From NCBI RefSeq assembly GCF_024979295.1, contig NZ_JANLCJ010000001.1, positions 248,001-312,000 of the forward strand: a stretch of DNA of 64,000 bases, given 5' to 3'. Shown here piece by piece: positions 34,818-42,347 of the stretch. The stretch comes from Herbiconiux daphne (GTDB taxonomy: Bacteria > Actinomycetota > Actinomycetes > Actinomycetales > Microbacteriaceae). The position numbers were made by a program, and so were the translations under genes. Within the stretch, counting starts at the first letter, position 1; every line of letters starts with the position of its first letter. The notes below the pieces were generated by a model, which worked only from the letters and a program-made list of their open reading frames with translations, searched no databases and was not told the origin of the DNA.

Positions 34818-35486
34818 TCAGTGGTCGCCGGAGTGGTCGCCGGAGTGCGCCCGCTGGCGCCCGATCTTCTCGTTGATGAACGACACGATGGTCGCCGTGG
34901 CGACCCCGAGAATGGCCACTCCGCCGAACATCAGCACCACGGCGAGCGTCCGGCCGAGCACCGTGACGGGGGTGTAGTCGCCGTAGCCGACCGTGGTCAT
35001 CGTGACGCACGCCCACCAGACGGCGTCGCCGAAACTCGTGATGGTCGCGCCCGGCGCATCGCGCTCGGCAGCGTATTCGGCCAGCGAGATGGAGTAGACG
35101 AACAGCACCACGAACAGCCCGGCGTAGATGATGACCGTCGTGCGCACCGAGTTGCCGCTGCGACGACGGAAATAGGGGATGTCGCGCAGCCTCGTCAGCA
35201 GCAGGAACGGCCGGAACACCGGCACCAGCACCGAGAGCAGGTCGAGCAGGGTCGACCGGAAGTAGGTCCACCGGTCGGCCGCGAGCACGAGACGCACCAC
35301 GTAGTCGATCGCGAAGCTGAGCCAGATCAGGGCGATCACGACGGTGAGAGCGACGGATGCCTCGCGCGGCAGATCGGTGTCGAGCACCTGCACCGAGTAC
35401 GCCACGATGAACACCACCGACAGGGCCACCAGCGGCACCGAGGTCGCCGTCTCCCAGTGCCCGCGCCGATCGTCGCTCTGAGCCAT
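34818..35486 (-). CDS. Potassium channel with selectivity filter TVGYGD
   Basis: 222 residues. Four to six hydrophobic helices precede the pore: a voltage-sensor-like N-terminal part (VVFIVAYSVQVLDTDLPREA, FAIDYVVRLVLAADRWTYF) and a pore region with the K+ filter TMTTVGYGDYTPV followed by the last helix. There is no RCK/TrkA domain, so it is a simple six-helix-like ion channel. Starts at 35489 and 35486 (tandem ATGs behind GGAAGG) are both possible; 35486 has better spacing. Confidence 0.88.
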   Translation of the reverse strand: MAQSDDRRGHWETATSVPLVALSVVFIVAYSVQVLDTDLPREASVALTVVIALIWLSFAIDYVVRLVLAADRWTYFRSTLLDLLSVLVPVFRPFLLLTRLRDIPYFRRRSGNSVRTTVIIYAGLFVVLFVYSISLAEYAAERDAPGATITSFGDAVWWACVTMTTVGYGDYTPVTVLGRTLAVVLMFGGVAILGVATATIVSFINEKIGRQRAHSGDHSGDH

Positions 35487-35550
35487 CATCCGCCTTCCGG
35501 TGGGCACCAGGATGACACGGATCGAAGCGGCGAAAGGGTAAGTTGGGGGC

Positions 35551-36492
35551 GTGTTGGACCCCGCCCTGGACTCGAAGCGTCGCGCGGTGCTGCGCGACGA
35601 GAACCTCCCCGACATCGACTGGGTGACACCGCCCGACGGGGCCGTGACCTCGACCTTCCGGGCGCCGAGCGGCGATCTGGCGGTGGTCTCGATGGGCGAC
35701 CCGGCGCATCCGCGGGTCGTGCTCGTGGCCGGGGCGACCGGGTCGAAGGAGGACTTCCACTTCATCATGCCCGAGCTCGTGGCAGCCGGGTTCTATGTGC
35801 AGAGCTACGACCTGGCCGGGCAGTTCGAGTCGCACGCGGCGGGGCCGTGGAACCTCGATCCGCCGCGCCGCGACTACGACCTCGAGCTGTTCGTCGACGA
35901 CATGGTCGCGTTTCTGCGCCACGGCGCCGCAGCGGCCTCGGGTGCGTGGGCGGCATCCGAGGTTCCTCCGGTGCATCTGCTCGGCTACTCGTTCGCCGGT
36001 GTGGTCGCCGAGGTCGTGGTGACGTCTCACCCGGAGCTCGTGGCGAGCCTCACGCTGCTCGGCACGCCGCCCGACCCCGGGCTCAGCTTCGCCGGCGTGC
36101 GGCGGATCGGTGCTTTCGCAGGGTTCGCGTCACCCGGTGCGGCGGCGAACCTGATGCGCTGGGGCGTGGTGGTCAACGTGCTGCGGGTGAAGCCCGGGCG
36201 GCTGAAGTTCGTGCGCGACCGCTTTCGGCTGACCCGGCGCGACTCGCATCGCGACATCATGCAGATCATGATGCACGCCCCCGACCTCGAGGCGCAGATG
36301 GCGGCGCTCGAGCTGCCGAAGGCGGTCGCGGTCGGCGAGCACGACCTGTGGCCGCTGGAGCGCCACGCGCGGTTCGCCGAGGCGATCGGCGCCTCGATCT
36401 CGGTGTACCGCACGGGGCACAGCCCCTGCGAAGACGCGCCCTACGAGTTGAGCGGCGACCTGCTGGCCTTGTTCGCCAAGGCGGCCGAGTAG
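35551..36492 (+). CDS. Alpha/beta hydrolase
   Basis: 313 residues. The nucleophile elbow is LLGYSFAGVVAEVV (Ser about residue 146), with an acid VGEHDLWPLERH and His in YRTGHSPCEDAP. The oxyanion region is VVLVAGATGSKEDFH, as in proline-iminopeptidase-like or haloalkane-dehalogenase-like hydrolases. Substrate unknown. GTG at 35551 follows GTTGGGGG. Its 3' end overlaps the convergent GT2 gene by 52 bases. Confidence 0.88.
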   Translation: MLDPALDSKRRAVLRDENLPDIDWVTPPDGAVTSTFRAPSGDLAVVSMGDPAHPRVVLVAGATGSKEDFHFIMPELVAAGFYVQSYDLAGQFESHAAGPWNLDPPRRDYDLELFVDDMVAFLRHGAAAASGAWAASEVPPVHLLGYSFAGVVAEVVVTSHPELVASLTLLGTPPDPGLSFAGVRRIGAFAGFASPGAAANLMRWGVVVNVLRVKPGRLKFVRDRFRLTRRDSHRDIMQIMMHAPDLEAQMAALELPKAVAVGEHDLWPLERHARFAEAIGASISVYRTGHSPCEDAPYELSGDLLALFAKAAE

Positions 36493-37214
36493 GCCCGGCG
36501 CCGCGACCAGCGCTGCCACGGCCACTGACCCGGCAGGTTGACGCCGATGGTGCGGAACGCCCAGCCGAGCCGGCGCATGAAGCCCTTGTAGCTGTGGAAG
36601 GGGCGGCCGGAGATGGGCATCACGAGTGTGGGGTCGTATTCGACGGTCATGTCGGGCAGCAGGTGATAGGTGATGTCGAGGTCGTCGTGCACGCGGCGGT
36701 CGGTGCGGTGCACGTCGTTCCGGATGCGCACCCAGGCGTCTTTGCGCATCGCCATGTTGCTGCCGAAGAGGGGTGCGTGGCCGAGGAAGAGGGTCATCCA
36801 GGTCACGTAGCCGCCGAGGTAGAAGGTCTTGCCCGCCCAGGCGCCGGCGGCGTTGATGTCGTAGAAGGCGCCGGGGCCCGTGTAGGCGGTGGGGGCGTCG
36901 GGGCGCAGGAAGACCTTTTCGATGCGTTCGAGCCAGTCGGCGGTGGGCACGGAATCGGCGTCGATGCGCGCCAGCACCGTGCCCGCCGCGGCGTCGAAGC
37001 CGGCGGCGGTGGCGCGCAGGATGCCCTGAACCGGTTCGTCGATCACCCGTGCGCCCCGCGCGATGGCGGTGGCGGCGGTGTCGTCGGTGCTGCCGTTGTC
37101 GACCACGATGATCTCGTCGGCCGGGCGGGTCTGCTCGGCGAGCGCGCCGAGTGCGCGCCTCAGAAAATCGGCGTCGTTCCGGGCGGGGATGACGACGGAG
37201 ATCGTGATTCCCAT
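36441..37214 (-). CDS. Family 2 glycosyltransferase
   Basis: 257 residues with the GT-A start SVVIPARNDADFLRRALGAL, DEIIVVDNGSTDDTA for nucleotide binding, the metal-binding RIDADSVPTADWLE, and an RRVHDDLDITYHL motif (the acidic base). There is no transmembrane helix except possibly one weak segment (FYLGGYVTWMTLFLG). It probably transfers a sugar to a surface glycan or lipid. It is the last chromosomal gene before tRNA-Ser on this side. Confidence 0.9.
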   Translation of the reverse strand: MGITISVVIPARNDADFLRRALGALAEQTRPADEIIVVDNGSTDDTAATAIARGARVIDEPVQGILRATAAGFDAAAGTVLARIDADSVPTADWLERIEKVFLRPDAPTAYTGPGAFYDINAAGAWAGKTFYLGGYVTWMTLFLGHAPLFGSNMAMRKDAWVRIRNDVHRTDRRVHDDLDITYHLLPDMTVEYDPTLVMPISGRPFHSYKGFMRRLGWAFRTIGVNLPGQWPWQRWSRRRAYSAALANKASRSPLNS

Positions 37215-37280
37215 GCCCTCAGACTATTGCGCGGATTCGCCGATTGGCGAGACGCGCGACGCTCGCGTACACTCGTCCCC

Positions 37281-37370
37281 GGTACCGTGTCCGAGCGGCC
37301 GAAGGTGCAACTCTCGAAAAGTTGTGTGGGGGAGACTCCACCGTGGGTTCAAATCCCACCGGTACCGCCA
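37281..37370 (+). tRNA. tRNA-Ser (anticodon CGA)
   Basis: Class II tRNA: acceptor arms GGTACCG/CGGTACC, a discriminator G at 37367 and an encoded CCA at 37368-37370. The anticodon stem CAACT/AGTTG encloses the loop CTCGAAA, giving anticodon CGA (serine UCG). The long variable arm (GGGGGAGACTCCACC region) and the T-arm GTGGGTTCAAATCCCAC complete it. The integrase gene that starts the second element ends 74 bases after the CCA, so the tRNA 3' end is the probable attB. Confidence 0.97.
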
Positions 37371-37373
37371 TTG

Positions 37374-37418
37374 AAAAAGCCCCGTAGTCCTCTGTAAATA
37401 TGGGAATGCGGGGCTTTT
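37374..37418 (+). terminator. Intrinsic terminator after tRNA-Ser
   Basis: AAAAAGCCCCG (37374-37384) pairs with CGGGGCTTTT (37409-37418), with T-rich 3' side. Serves the tRNA transcript and, read on the minus strand, the end of the integrase gene. Confidence 0.85.
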
Positions 37419-37443
37419 CCTATGTGGGGAAATCCGGCCTTGA

Positions 37444-38553
37444 CTACATCTTGACTACAACTGATCGTGAACGCGCGTCATTGAGAGCGATGGCGACGCT
37501 GTCGAGATCGTCATCGAAGAGGTCCGCGTACGTGTCGAGCGTCATCGCGGCCGAAGCGTGACCCAGCATCCTTTGCACGGCTTTCACGTTGGCCCCAGCG
37601 CTGATCGCAAGGCTCGCCGCCGTGTGCCGAAGGTCATGAATGGTCACTCGCGGAAAGGTGGCATCCGCGGCTTGTGACCGGGCGACCGCAGACATGTACC
37701 AGCCGCGTCGTCGATCGGGCTGGTGAAGGTAGTTATCCCCGTCGCCGAACACCAGCTGCGCGGAGGTCTTTTCCCCCACTGCTGAGCTGAGAAGCGGAGT
37801 TAGGAACGGCGGGAAGGGGACGCTGCGCGTTTCGCCGCTCTTCGTAGTCCCTACGTGGATCGTGCCTGAGACTTCGACAGCGTTCTCGTGCACGTCGAGT
37901 CGCCGGCGCACAAGATCGATGTCACGAACCCGCAGTGCGGTCGCCTCGCCCCAGCGCAGACCAGTGTATGCGAGGAGTAGCACGAGAGGTCGATGTGCCT
38001 TTGCGTTGTCTGCAAGCGCGTCTACCTGTGCGTGGCTTAGATACTTGTGCTTCCCTTTCAACTTTCGCGGAAGGTTGACGCCTCGCGCAGGATTCGACAG
38101 AATGCGACGATCCTTGACGGCGATATCAAGGATGCCGGCAAGTACGCCGAACGCTCGAAGAACGGTAGTGGCTGAACGCTCCTTGCCGTCCCCTTTGGTG
38201 AGTTTCGTGACCCAGCTCTGCACTTCAGAGTGTCGGATTTCACCAACCCGGCGCTCTCCCCAGAACGGTTCAACATAGAGTCGCCAAGCGATTTCCACCG
38301 GGCGCAGTGATGAAGGCTTGAGGTGGTGCTGATTGGCGAGCCATTCGGCGCCGAGTGTGCCGATCGTGGACCTCGAAGCGCTAGCTTCGATGAATTCACC
38401 TCGAGCTTTGGAGACTTCCACGGTAGCGAGAAAGAGTTCAGCATCGCGCTTTGTGCGAAAGCCGCGCTTCCCGGTGAGCTTTCGCTCGGGTGTTCGGTAT
38501 TGGATTCGGTACCGTTTGCCTGAAGCGGTTTCGTAGGCGTGGATGCTGCCCAC
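37444..38553 (-). CDS. int: ICE tyrosine integrase
   Basis: 369 residues. AP2-like N-terminal domain (GSIHAYETASGKRYRIQYRT), core-binding domain near residues 65-155 and catalytic domain with Arg in AYTGLRWGEATAL, HDLRHTAASLA, GHASAAMTL and the nucleophile in DTYADLF. Complete and probably functional. It sits at the end nearest tRNA-Ser and, as is usual for tRNA-directed ICEs, reads toward the attachment site. Confidence 0.95.
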   Translation of the reverse strand: MGSIHAYETASGKRYRIQYRTPERKLTGKRGFRTKRDAELFLATVEVSKARGEFIEASASRSTIGTLGAEWLANQHHLKPSSLRPVEIAWRLYVEPFWGERRVGEIRHSEVQSWVTKLTKGDGKERSATTVLRAFGVLAGILDIAVKDRRILSNPARGVNLPRKLKGKHKYLSHAQVDALADNAKAHRPLVLLLAYTGLRWGEATALRVRDIDLVRRRLDVHENAVEVSGTIHVGTTKSGETRSVPFPPFLTPLLSSAVGEKTSAQLVFGDGDNYLHQPDRRRGWYMSAVARSQAADATFPRVTIHDLRHTAASLAISAGANVKAVQRMLGHASAAMTLDTYADLFDDDLDSVAIALNDARSRSVVVKM

Positions 38554-38599
38554 GATTCACCTCCGTCTCTACGTTGCGTTCTTCGGGCGCGCCCATTGA

Positions 38600-39166
38600 T
38601 TATGCGAGAGCCCAGCCGGCTGACCGGAGGAGCGCCTCGATTCGGGCTGCCTCTCGCTTCGCTTCCGCCAGGCGATCCTGTGTGGAACGCGCGAACCGCT
38701 GATCCTCCCCATCGCTCTGCAGCTCGAGCATTGCCTCGAATCTGGTGATTTCAGAGCGAAGGGAGTCCAACGTGCGAACTGCCTGCACCTCAGCTGCCGC
38801 GTCGCGCTCCTCAATGGAACTCGCGCGATAAGCGCCTGCTTCGATTCCGCCGAGCCAGGCGTCGAACTCGATCGCGGTCATGCCTTCGAACGAGGCGCTT
38901 AAGTTCGGAAGATCCACTGACGCGTCCGGCGTTCGTATCGGCGCGAGTAGATAGATCGGCGGCACTCGAAGTGCCATCGCGATGTTGAAGAGCTGACTGA
39001 CGTCGATGGTCGTCTTGCGGCCGGTTTCGATGTTGTCGATTGTTGCCGCAGTGACCTTGCCTCCTGGGATGGCGTCGGCGAGATCCTTCTGCGACTTGAA
39101 TCCCCGCTCTTTACGAAGCTCGCGCACCCTTGCACCTAGCGATGACTTCGGAGAATCGTTCGTCAT
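38600..39166 (-). CDS. XRE-family repressor of the ICE
   Basis: 188 residues. The N-terminal HTH (residues 10-75: KERGFKSQKDLADAIPGGKV, TIDNIETGRKTTIDVSQLFN) is followed by a long helical, charged tail (residues 130-188) that is probably a coiled-coil oligomerisation region. It diverges from the AlpA-like gene. Release of this repressor would be expected to switch the ICE from integrated to transfer state. Confidence 0.85.
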   Translation of the reverse strand: MTNDSPKSSLGARVRELRKERGFKSQKDLADAIPGGKVTAATIDNIETGRKTTIDVSQLFNIAMALRVPPIYLLAPIRTPDASVDLPNLSASFEGMTAIEFDAWLGGIEAGAYRASSIEERDAAAEVQAVRTLDSLRSEITRFEAMLELQSDGEDQRFARSTQDRLAEAKREAARIEALLRSAGWALA

Positions 39167-39270
39167 TTTGACAGATTAGCTCAATGAGAGCTTGCCAAAT
39201 CGACGAAGAATAGTTATCGTCAAAACAACGAGAAAAGGCCCAGAAGGGCGTTGATATGACAGGAGTGATC
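39167..39270. promoter_or_regulatory. Divergent promoter/operator region of the ICE switch
   Basis: Contains TTTTGAC (39164-39170) and an inverse GTCAAAA (about 39225), the palindrome-like AGCTCAATGAGAGCT (39179-39193) and GACGA-N10-TCGTC (about 39208-39227). All are plausible operator half sites for the XRE repressor. Confidence 0.4.
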
Positions 39271-39477
39271 ATGGAAGAGGAGTTCATTCAGCCTGCGGTC
39301 GTCAGTGAGATGACCGGGATGTCGACGGGTGCGCTTGCGCAGCTTCGCTACACCGGTGGTGGTCCGCGGTTCTACAAGCCGACTCCGAAGACGGTTCTCT
39401 ACAAGCGGTCTGAGGTCGTCGCGTGGGTCGAGGCGAGCGCGCGGGATCGGACCTCGTCGACGCCGAGTTACGCATGA
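39271..39477 (+). CDS. AlpA/excisionase-like HTH protein
   Basis: 68 residues from the ATG at 39271 (AGGAG, 6 bases); an in-frame ATG at 39256 is also possible. The fold is MerR/AlpA-like: VVSEMTGMSTGALAQLRYTG and PRFYKPTPKTVLYKRSEVVA. Such proteins act as excisionases or as activators of the integrase in ICEs. Its stop overlaps the next gene by ATGA. Confidence 0.75.
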   Translation: MEEEFIQPAVVSEMTGMSTGALAQLRYTGGGPRFYKPTPKTVLYKRSEVVAWVEASARDRTSSTPSYA

Positions 39478-39902
39478 GACTGGTGATGGGATTGTTTGCC
39501 GCGAAGAACGCCGTGCTGGTGGCGGCTCAGCTGGAGCTTGGTAACTCTGCGACGAGGCTTTTCCTGCACATGGCGCTCGAGTGCTGGGATGAGGACCGTG
39601 ACAGCCAGCCGGCCCGTCGCTACTTCGCAGGCCGAGAGTCCTCGGCGATCGCGCTCGGGTTTCTGGCGCCTGATAACGGTGGCGAAGCTGCCCAGCGGGC
39701 GGTCAAGAGGGCGATCAAGGAGCTGGTCGAGCGTGGCGCCATCAAGCGGCTTCGCGTCGGCGGGCGTGGCGAAACCTCGGAGTACGAGCTGATGCTCAAC
39801 AGTGCCCGACCGCCGGTGACGCGTCGCTCGCAGGAGCCGATCCCGTTTCCGCTGGGTTCCCAGGGGACAACTAATTGGTCCCCTAAGAGGGCAACTTTTT
39901 AG
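39474..39902 (+). CDS. Winged-helix protein near the ICE maintenance module
   Basis: 142 residues. The central region is a winged helix of plasmid/ICE regulator type (ARRYFAGRESSAIALGFLAP, AVKRAIKELVERGAIKRLRV). It resembles actinobacterial plasmid-encoded initiator-like proteins, but a replication role is not proved. The 3' end of the gene and the following 50 bases contain four copies of a 20-base motif, which it may bind. Confidence 0.6.
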   Translation: MRLVMGLFAAKNAVLVAAQLELGNSATRLFLHMALECWDEDRDSQPARRYFAGRESSAIALGFLAPDNGGEAAQRAVKRAIKELVERGAIKRLRVGGRGETSEYELMLNSARPPVTRRSQEPIPFPLGSQGTTNWSPKRATF

Positions 39903-39960
39903 CCCCCTAAGGGGACCAAAAAGTTGCGAATCAGGGGGCGAGTTTTTCGTCCCCTTAACA
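39863..39960. repeat. Four copies of a 20-base motif in alternating orientation
   Basis: Consensus TTAAGGGGACCAAAAAGTTG. Copies: minus strand 39867-39887, minus 39891-39911, plus about 39907-39927, and minus about 39940-39959. The second and third form a near-perfect inverted repeat, GCAACTTTTT (39891-39900) and AAAAAGTTGC (39918-39927). They overlap the end of the winged-helix gene. Candidate operators or iterons. Confidence 0.65.
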
Positions 39961-39974
39961 AGAAGAGAGCAGGA

Positions 39975-40196
39975 ATGACCAAAACACGAGCAGTACGCGC
40001 GAGTACCGCGACCTCGGCTCTCCGGCAATTCCAGTCTTCCGCGCTTCCGAACTCACGAACAACGGAAATGCGGAAGTGGAAAGTCCTGACGAACCCCAAA
40101 TCTCCGGCTCTCTGGAACTTCCAGACTCCGGCAGTGCCGAAGCCCGGACCACGCGAACTCAGGAACATCCGAACTTCGGAAGGAACGAAATCATGA
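39975..40196 (+). CDS. Possible small gene coupled to parA
   Basis: 73 codons from the ATG at 39975 (GAGCAGGA upstream), ending with TGA that overlaps the ParA ATG (ATGA). The protein is basic and repetitive ([19 protein letters not shown] and [16 protein letters not shown]). The repeats exist at DNA level (40016-40179), so the frame may be incidental to a cis-acting site rather than a real gene. Confidence 0.35.
   Translation: MTKTRAVRASTATSALRQFQSSALPNSRTTEMRKWKVLTNPKSPALWNFQTPAVPKPGPRELRNIRTSEGTKS
40016..40179 (+). repeat. Imperfect two-part tandem repeat in front of parA (candidate centromere)
   Basis: Unit A at 40016-40041 and 40106-40131 (about 20 of 26 positions identical, beginning GGCTCTC) and unit B at 40048-40073 and 40154-40179 (beginning CGAACTCA, about 20 of 26). 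Many TTCCG/CGGAA half sites are included. This position, next to parA, is typical for parS-like sites. Confidence 0.45.
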
Positions 40197-40843
40197 AGAT
40201 CGTCGCGGTGACCAACCAGAAAGGCGGCGCAGGCAAAACGACCACGGCGATGAACCTTGCCGCGATTGCTGCACAGAACTCTCGAGTCCTCGTCGTGGAC
40301 GTCGACCCGCAGCAGTCAACGACCTGGTGGGCAGATACAGCCGGAGACGACCTGCCTTTCGAGTTCGCCGACAACACCGACCCCGACACGCTGGCACGAC
40401 TCCGGGCACTGCCCTTCGACGTGATCTTCGTCGATACGCCCGGCAACCTGACCGACTCGAAGATCCTCACCGCCGTGCTGACGGTGGCGGATTTCGCGAT
40501 CGTCCCCACGGAACCGGAAGCCCTGTGCATCCCGCCGATGGTCCGCACGATTCGCTCCTTCATCGACCCCTCAGGAACCCCCTACCGGGTGCTCCTGTCC
40601 AAGGTCGACATGCGCGCCCCAGGTCAGCTCGACGATGCCGAATCGTTGGTCGACGGCCTCGAGCTGCCGCGGTTCAAGCGGGCGATCCGCAAGTACAAGA
40701 TCCACGCCGATGCCCCCATCGACGGCAAGGTCGTGACGCAGTATCGCGAGTCCCGACAGAGCGCCAAAGCCATCGACGACTACCGGGCCGTCGCGCTCGA
40801 ACTCATGACGATCTGGGCCCACAACGCAGACACGGGTGCGTGA
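40193..40843 (+). CDS. parA: ParA-family partition ATPase
   Basis: 216 residues, small ParA type Ib. Deviant Walker [15 protein letters not shown] (residues 10-23), [16 protein letters not shown] for Walker A', and [10 protein letters not shown] for Walker B. No N-terminal HTH, so autoregulation must come from a partner. GGAAGGAAC precedes the ATG at 40193. The stop overlaps the next start (TGATG). Role: segregation or stabilisation of the excised circular ICE. Confidence 0.92.
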   Translation: MKIVAVTNQKGGAGKTTTAMNLAAIAAQNSRVLVVDVDPQQSTTWWADTAGDDLPFEFADNTDPDTLARLRALPFDVIFVDTPGNLTDSKILTAVLTVADFAIVPTEPEALCIPPMVRTIRSFIDPSGTPYRVLLSKVDMRAPGQLDDAESLVDGLELPRFKRAIRKYKIHADAPIDGKVVTQYRESRQSAKAIDDYRAVALELMTIWAHNADTGA

Positions 40844-41217
40844 TGGCGCGCACGAATCTCGGAGCCCTCCTCGGCAACGTCGAGGATGCCCCGCCCCAGA
40901 AAACGCGCGCGGCCCCGCCGGCTCAACCAGCAGTCGAGGCCGAGCCAATCCGGACGGCTGGACAAGCCGGCTATCTGCGATTCGTGCGCAAGGAAACGCG
41001 GCTTCGCGACGACCAACAGAACGCACTCACGCAACACGCGCGCCGACTCAACCGAGCCAAGAAGCCAGGCTCCTCCCGCATCACAGACAACACCCTCATC
41101 CGCGTCGCTGTCGACCTCCTCCTTGCGAGAATCGACAGCGCCGCAGGGAGCGACGAAGACGAACTTCTGAGTAGTCTCGAGGCCCACGCTGCCGACGCTT
41201 CCGGGTCGGTTTCGTGA
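40843..41217 (+). CDS. ParB-like small partner of ParA
   Basis: 124 residues, start ATG at 40843 overlapping parA. The first 45 residues are disordered and Pro/Ala-rich, and the last 80 contain a helical DNA-binding-like region (YLRFVRKETRLRDDQQNALT, RITDNTLIRVAVDLLLARID) suggestive of a ribbon-helix-helix or CopG-like partition protein. Identified mainly by being the second gene of a par operon. Confidence 0.65.
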   Translation: MARTNLGALLGNVEDAPPQKTRAAPPAQPAVEAEPIRTAGQAGYLRFVRKETRLRDDQQNALTQHARRLNRAKKPGSSRITDNTLIRVAVDLLLARIDSAAGSDEDELLSSLEAHAADASGSVS

Positions 41218-41594
41218 CACGCGCAAAGCACTCCCACCCCCATTCAGGGGTCATCTCTAGCATCGACGACATGTGTTGCACAGGCAGGGTATGCGCCTCC
41301 GAGGGTGTGTCTGGGGTACTTCCGTTACCTATTCCTCGAGCGGGAATAGGTAACGGAAGGGTTTGTCCCTCTTCTTGCCTGTGCCACTGCTACCCCCAAG
41401 CAGGGCTCGCTTCCCAACCTCCCCCAAACTTCGTTGCAATTTGACGGAGGTTGGGAAGTAAAGGGGTAGCAGTGGCACAGGCAAGAAGAGGGAAGAGAAA
41501 TGAAAAGTAGAAAGAGAGAAATAGGTGGTGGGGGAGAAGTAGAAAGTGCGGCGATTTGGAGTCGCTCGGTGGGGGTCGTGGAGGGCGAAGTCGG
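41218..41594. other. Non-coding region; candidate ICE origin (see nested inverted repeat)
   Basis: No gene is supported between the par operon and the Replic_Relax gene. The central part is the inverted repeat structure listed separately; the 3' 100 bases (41495-41594) are purine-rich (GAAAAGTAGAAAGAGAG-type runs) and unusually A/G-rich for this genome. Confidence 0.6.
41319..41493. repeat. Nested perfect inverted repeats; candidate oriT or replication origin
   Basis: Hairpin A: 17-base perfect arms at 41319-41335 and 41343-41359 with a 7-base loop (TCGAGCG). Structure B: 31-base perfect arms at 41366-41396 and 41463-41493. Nested inside B are 13-base perfect arms at 41410-41422 and 41446-41458 (left arm CTTCCCAACCTCC). 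The total length of perfect pairing (61 base pairs in 175 bases) is far beyond chance. It lies directly before the Replic_Relax and T4CP genes, so an oriT or initiation site is the favoured reading. Confidence 0.8.
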
Positions 41595-42347
41595 ATGCAG
41601 ATGACGAAGCGTGATGTGGACATGCTGGAGTGGTTGGGCGTGGTCAGGGTCGCCGATGTGGATGCAGTGCGGTGGGCGCTTGGCGGGCTTTCCGGTAGCT
41701 CTGTTCCGGTGACATCGAGGCGGGCGAACATGTGGATCGCACGCCTGGTCGAGGTCGGTCTGCTCGGTCGCGCCCGACCGAATTTTCGTGACGGTTCGGT
41801 CGTCTGGGCAACGCACCAGGCGATCGGAAGATCAAACCCGAATCTGTATCGCCAGACCGCCCGGCACGAGGTCGCGGTCGCCGCAGTATCCGCTCGATAT
41901 CTTGCCCACGGCTACACCTGGGCGCGCGACCGGGTTGCTCCGTCGAGGGGGGAACATCAAGCCGACGGAGTCGCCATCCGGGGAGATGAGATCGAGCTCG
42001 TCGAGGTCGAACTGACACCGAAGACGCTGCACCGATACCCGCAGATCTTCCGGAACCATGCTGCGCGGATGGATCGGGAAGGCGTGACAAGGGTGGTCTA
42101 CTTCGGGACCTCCGAAGTCAGCCGCGTCGTCTCCCGCGAGGCCGACCGGCATCTGTTCCACGCGCTCCGCCCGAAGCTGCTCACAATGCCGGTCATCGAC
42201 GTGCGCGGCACCTGGGACGGACCCGACTTCGGACTCTGGAACTCCGACACGGCGGCGGATTCGGACGCCGTCGCCGGCGGCGTCGTCTCGGCCGAGCTCC
42301 CCGGCCTCGACAACCTGGAACGATCGATGGAAAGCAGCAGAGCGTGA
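41595..42347 (+). CDS. Replic_Relax (replication-relaxation) family protein, candidate relaxase/nickase
   Basis: 250 residues from the ATG at 41595 (41601 also possible). An N-terminal winged helix (MTKRDVDMLEWLGVVRVADV, RRANMWIARLVEVGLLGRAR) is followed by a nuclease-like domain: QADGVAIRGDEIELVEVELT and KTLHRYPQIF. The Asp...Glu-x-Glu...Lys spacing resembles PD-(D/E)xK enzymes and is characteristic of the family. Canonical HUH relaxase motifs are not found anywhere in the window, so this is the best local candidate for the oriT-processing enzyme. The stop overlaps the T4CP GTG by 4 bases. Confidence 0.75.
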   Translation: MQMTKRDVDMLEWLGVVRVADVDAVRWALGGLSGSSVPVTSRRANMWIARLVEVGLLGRARPNFRDGSVVWATHQAIGRSNPNLYRQTARHEVAVAAVSARYLAHGYTWARDRVAPSRGEHQADGVAIRGDEIELVEVELTPKTLHRYPQIFRNHAARMDREGVTRVVYFGTSEVSRVVSREADRHLFHALRPKLLTMPVIDVRGTWDGPDFGLWNSDTAADSDAVAGGVVSAELPGLDNLERSMESSRA

